A stretch of 9,322 bases of DNA from CAZOBJ01 sp964577825 (GTDB lineage Bacteria; Planctomycetota; SZUA-567; JAFGNG01), in assembly GCA_964577825.1 (NCBI GenBank), contig CAZOBJ010000112.1:1-9322 (forward strand), given 5' to 3'. Position numbers and translations under genes: made by a program. Each line of letters starts with the position of its first letter. The first letter of the stretch is position 1. Below are positions 7,022 through 9,322 of this stretch, piece by piece. Below the pieces are notes generated by a model that was not told the DNA's origin, did not search any database, and saw only the letters and a program-made list of their open reading frames with translations.

Positions 7022-8227
7022 TCAAGACTGGCGACCCTGCGCGGGTGGCTCCACGAACGCGACCAAGCAGCACCGCCGGCATCGAGGCGGGAGCTCGTGG
7101 GCCAGCGCCTTGCGCAGCGCGCAGAAGGACGGAGAGTTCCAAATCTCGGAGAGATCCTGCTCGAACAGGTTGCCGAAGGAGAGGGGCATGCCCTCGCATG
7201 GGAACAAGTCTCCGGTCGGGGCCATCTTGGCGTGGGGATCGATGGCCAGATGGCCGCAGACCGCACCGGGCCCCAGGGTCTCGCCCGAGGCGTAGCGGTC
7301 CAGGTCGCGGGAGAACATGCGCGGCTCCAGGCTCAGGCGCACGCTGCGCGCGCGGCCGCGCGCTTGGGCCTGTGCCCAGGCCGCACGGATGGCCGCCGGC
7401 TCGGACCGGGGCGCATGGGCGTCCTTCACGTCAGCAAGGCAGGGGACAGGCGTGCCCGTGATTCGCTCGATCGCCTGTTGCGTGGCCACGATGTCCTGCC
7501 GGGAGACATACCCTTCCAGGTTGAAGCCCACGCGTCGGATGCCGAGATCCGCTGCGATGTCCACGACTCGTTGCATGTGCCCGACCGTGTCCGCGGTCAC
7601 CACGCTGTTGATGCTGAGCCTCTCGCGCGATTCGAACAGCCGCACGCCGTCCACCAGCCTGTCGAACGCAGTATCGCGGCCGCGCAGTCGGTTGTGCACC
7701 TCGCGCGGGCCGTCCAGGCTGAGCACGATCCCGGCGAGAGACCGGTAGCGCTCCAGACGACGCACGAGCTCGGGCCTGAACAGGGTCCCGTTCGTGGTGA
7801 TGTAGAAGGAAACCTCGTGCGCCTCGCACACGTCGAACAGGTCAGGCAGGTCTGCGCGCACAAAGGCCTCGCCGCCCAGGAACCGGACCGCTGTGATGTA
7901 CGCGCCGTTGGGCCCCTCCAGCAGGTTGCGCCAGTCTTGCACGGAGAATTCCTCGGCCGCGGCCGAGGCCGGCCGGTCGCGTTGGTGGCACATGGCGCAG
8001 GCCAGGTTGCAGCGCCAGGTGGGGTACACGGACAGGAACCGGGGCAGGGGCAGACGGCCGGTGCGGCGCACCTCGCGCAATACGGGCGCGGTGAGCCAAC
8101 GGTGTACGCGCGAGAGACCCGGATGCAGGGCCGCGCGGTTCTGCGCGGCATAGCGCAGCGTGTCCCACAGCCCGAAGCCGCGCACCATGCGTGTGAACCG
8201 CTTCACTCTGCGCGCCCGTGCGCCCAT
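7022..8227 (-). CDS. Radical SAM protein with incomplete SPASM-type C-terminal region
   Basis: The protein has 401 residues. It uses S-adenosylmethionine and a 4Fe-4S cluster for radical chemistry. The cluster motif C73-x3-C77-x2-C80 follows FLSVYPTWR; the SAM-binding GGE lies at 118-120 (VRFLGGEAF), then ITTNGTLF (143-150) and VLSLDGP (168-174), all usual for this fold. In the C-terminal part C324-x14-G339-x4-C344 is a good SPASM half, then SFGNLFEQDLSEIWNSP (350-366) and C383-x2-C386-C387. The last C-x5-C-x3-C group of a full SPASM domain is absent, so probably only one auxiliary cluster is bound. Full SPASM enzymes commonly modify peptides (PqqE, MftC), but members beside glycosyltransferases are usually unassigned. 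The first 60 residues are basic and have no known motif. The start has GGAG 9 bases upstream. It is the first gene of the minus-strand group and diverges from a GT4 gene. Substrate unknown: glycan, lipid or peptide. Confidence 0.9.
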   Translation of the reverse strand: MGARARRVKRFTRMVRGFGLWDTLRYAAQNRAALHPGLSRVHRWLTAPVLREVRRTGRLPLPRFLSVYPTWRCNLACAMCHQRDRPASAAAEEFSVQDWRNLLEGPNGAYITAVRFLGGEAFVRADLPDLFDVCEAHEVSFYITTNGTLFRPELVRRLERYRSLAGIVLSLDGPREVHNRLRGRDTAFDRLVDGVRLFESRERLSINSVVTADTVGHMQRVVDIAADLGIRRVGFNLEGYVSRQDIVATQQAIERITGTPVPCLADVKDAHAPRSEPAAIRAAWAQAQARGRARSVRLSLEPRMFSRDLDRYASGETLGPGAVCGHLAIDPHAKMAPTGDLFPCEGMPLSFGNLFEQDLSEIWNSPSFCALRKALAHELPPRCRRCCLVAFVEPPAQGRQS

Positions 8228-8263
8228 GCGTGCCCTCTCCGTGGCAACTGCGGGTCCAGGCCG

Positions 8264-8292
8264 GTTATAGCGGGCAACACAGGCGGATGCAA
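8264..8292 (-). promoter_or_regulatory. Promoter candidate for the radical SAM gene
   Basis: On the minus strand TTGCAT (8292-8287) and TATAAC (8269-8264) are exactly 17 bases apart. The -10 matches 5/6 and the -35 matches 3/6. Transcription would begin near 8257, giving a leader of about 30 bases that includes the GGAG site (8240-8237) before ATG 8227. Confidence 0.5.
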
Positions 8293-8314
8293 CCCGCCCG
8301 TGGAGGCGCGGCCG

Positions 8315-8342
8315 TTGACTTGCGCGGGCCGGATTCTATCAT
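8315..8342 (+). promoter_or_regulatory. Promoter candidate for the GT4 gene, leaderless geometry
   Basis: TTGACT (8315-8320) and TATCAT (8337-8342) are 16 bases apart, and each matches sigma70 consensus at 5/6 or nearly so. The -10 ends 6 bases before the A of ATG 8349, so the expected first transcribed base is at or within a base or two of the start codon. No good SD sequence lies before this ATG, which agrees with a leaderless transcript. Confidence 0.55.
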
Positions 8343-8348
8343 GCCTGC

Positions 8349-9322
8349 ATGAGGAGTTCGACGCCCGAAGCCCACTCGTCTTTCCCCACGCGACATCGAG
8401 AGCCCACGCGTCCGCTGCGCGTGGCGTACGTGAGCGAGATCCCCACGCCGTACCGGCGGCCGTTTCTGGAACGGCTGGCCCAAGAGCCGGACCTGGACCT
8501 TACGGTCTGGTACCTGGCTGCCGGCCAGGCGGACCGGTCGTGGCGACTCGAGCCGCCCTTGCACGCATGGGAGCATGTGCTTCGCGGGGTGCACTGGTGC
8601 GCGGAGCGGCGGCGCGGCCAGTTCAACCGGTTCAACCCGGGGGTTCTGCGCGTACTGAATGCCCGCCGCTATGACGTTGCCGTGTTCGGGGCCTACTACG
8701 TGATGAGCCTGTGGATGGGCATCTACGCGTGCCGGTGGCGGGGCCTGCCTTATGTGCTTCAGTGCGAGAGCCACGGCCGACGCGCGCGAAGCGGGGTGCG
8801 AACCGCGCTCAAGCGCGCGCTCGTGGGGCGGCTCATCCGAGACGCAGGCGCGTGGCTGCCTCTAGGCACATGGGCGCGGGAGTACCTTGCTGAACATGGC
8901 GCGGACCCGCGGCGCTCTTTCCTGTGTCCGAATGCGCCGGACGTGGACGCGCTCCAAGCGCAATGTCGCGACCTGCCCGGCCGCGACGCGCTGCGTGACC
9001 GGCTTGGCGTGCCGCGCGAGGGGCCGCTCTTTGCGTACGTGGGCCGGTTTGTGGAGCACAAGCGCGTGGACCTGGTGCTGGATGCCTACGCGCGTCTGTC
9101 CGCGCAGGGCGTGCGAGCCGCGCTCGCGCTCGCGGGCGACGGTCCGCTGGAGGCGCGGCTGCGCGCGCGCGTACAGGAAGAACGCATCCCCAACGTCCGG
9201 TTCCTCGGGTTTCGCGAACCCGGCCGACTCGCCGAGGTGTACGCGGCCGCTGATGCGCTCGCGCTCACCTCGGACGACGAGCCCTGGGGCGTGGTCGTGC
9301 ACGAGGCCCTGGCCTGCGGCAC
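8349..9322 (+). CDS. GT4-family glycosyltransferase (3' partial)
   Basis: The frame is open from ATG 8349 to the window edge: 324 codons plus two bases. Retaining GT4 enzymes move a sugar from a nucleotide-sugar donor to a glycan or lipid. Seen in order: RVAYVSEIPTPYRRPFLERL (24-43), the first strand and loop of the acceptor domain; NRFNPGVLRVL (93-103); VLQCESHGRR (136-145); LGTWAREYL (172-180); CPNAPD (193-198); YVGRFVEHKRVDLVLDAY (230-247), with R233 and K238 of the phosphate-binding site; LAGDGP (261-266); VRFLGF (283-288); and E311-PWGVVVH-E319, a perfect E-x7-E donor motif. Only the last 50-100 residues are likely missing. The first 23 residues before RVAYV are an extra polar segment, so a start further in is possible, but none has an SD and the promoter geometry favours 8349. 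It diverges from the radical SAM gene and probably belongs to the same glycan locus, reading onward beyond the window. Confidence 0.88.
   Translation, partial: MRSSTPEAHSSFPTRHREPTRPLRVAYVSEIPTPYRRPFLERLAQEPDLDLTVWYLAAGQADRSWRLEPPLHAWEHVLRGVHWCAERRRGQFNRFNPGVLRVLNARRYDVAVFGAYYVMSLWMGIYACRWRGLPYVLQCESHGRRARSGVRTALKRALVGRLIRDAGAWLPLGTWAREYLAEHGADPRRSFLCPNAPDVDALQAQCRDLPGRDALRDRLGVPREGPLFAYVGRFVEHKRVDLVLDAYARLSAQGVRAALALAGDGPLEARLRARVQEERIPNVRFLGFREPGRLAEVYAAADALALTSDDEPWGVVVHEALACG

Noticed and set aside
6919..7266. Minus-strand open frame overlapping the end of the radical SAM gene and running about 35 codons past its stop, with a protein-like Leu-rich tail (LDLRVHGPYNRLALRD).
   Set aside because: A frameshift could join it to the radical SAM protein, but the added part has no cysteine and would not restore the missing SPASM group. 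There is no SD for it as a separate gene, and a promoter-like pair and a hairpin fall inside it.
7022..8348. Possible peptide (RiPP) pathway, from the presence of both a radical SAM/SPASM-like protein and an ATP-grasp ligase.
   Set aside because: The two genes are about 3.5 kb apart on opposite strands, no short precursor-like gene with an SD is seen in any spacer, and the genes around the radical SAM protein are glycosyltransferases.
6959..8674. Long plus-strand open frame of 571 codons opposite the radical SAM gene.
   Set aside because: Antisense shadow; the minus strand has the C-x3-C-x2-C, GGE and SPASM-type motifs. It also crosses the divergent promoter region and the real GT4 start.
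1..9322. CRISPR arrays, tRNA or rRNA genes, insertion-sequence ends.
   Set aside because: No regularly spaced repeats, tRNA-like cloverleaf ends, rRNA-like segments, transposase motifs or paired terminal repeats were found by eye.

Overview
The window is GC-rich chromosomal DNA, dense with genes and with strong G/C preference at third codon positions. It has SD-led starts, sigma70-like promoters and no mobile-element signatures, so it reads as a high-GC bacterium. A very large TIM-barrel carbohydrate-active protein, tandem FHA domains and a varied set of sugar-transfer enzymes would fit an uncultivated Planctomycetota, Hydrogenedentota, Armatimonadota or similar lineage. The sequence alone does not settle the phylum.

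Layout. The left part is read on the plus strand: the 3' end of a gene for a roughly 850-residue glycoside-hydrolase-like protein (1-2556), then, after 79 bases, a RimK-type ATP-grasp ligase (2636-3556). The middle is read on the minus strand. From upstream to downstream it carries a radical SAM/SPASM-like protein (8227-7022), a 765-residue protein made of two different GT-B glycosyltransferases in one chain (6815-4518), and a small tail-anchored protein with two FHA domains (4414-3593). The FHA and ATP-grasp genes converge with a 36-base gap. On the right, a GT4 glycosyltransferase (8349 to the edge) diverges from the radical SAM gene across a 121-base region holding back-to-back promoter candidates.

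How the genes may work together. Three glycosyltransferase modules and a radical SAM protein lie side by side, next to a glycan-active TIM-barrel protein and an ATP-grasp ligase. This suggests a cell-surface or secreted glycan locus: sugar transfer by the GTs, a possible radical modification step, a possible amino-acid ligation by the RimK-like enzyme, and glycan trimming or turnover by the hydrolase-like protein. The FHA protein may be a membrane-bound phosphothreonine reader for signalling or assembly. These joint roles are inferred from gene neighbourhood only.

Most notable points: the double glycosyltransferase fusion with no internal ATG near the junction; a structured leader of about 135 bases in front of it; a His-to-Asn change in the second FHA domain; an incomplete SPASM cysteine set; and a promoter placed so that the last GT gene's transcript would begin at its ATG, that is, leaderless.
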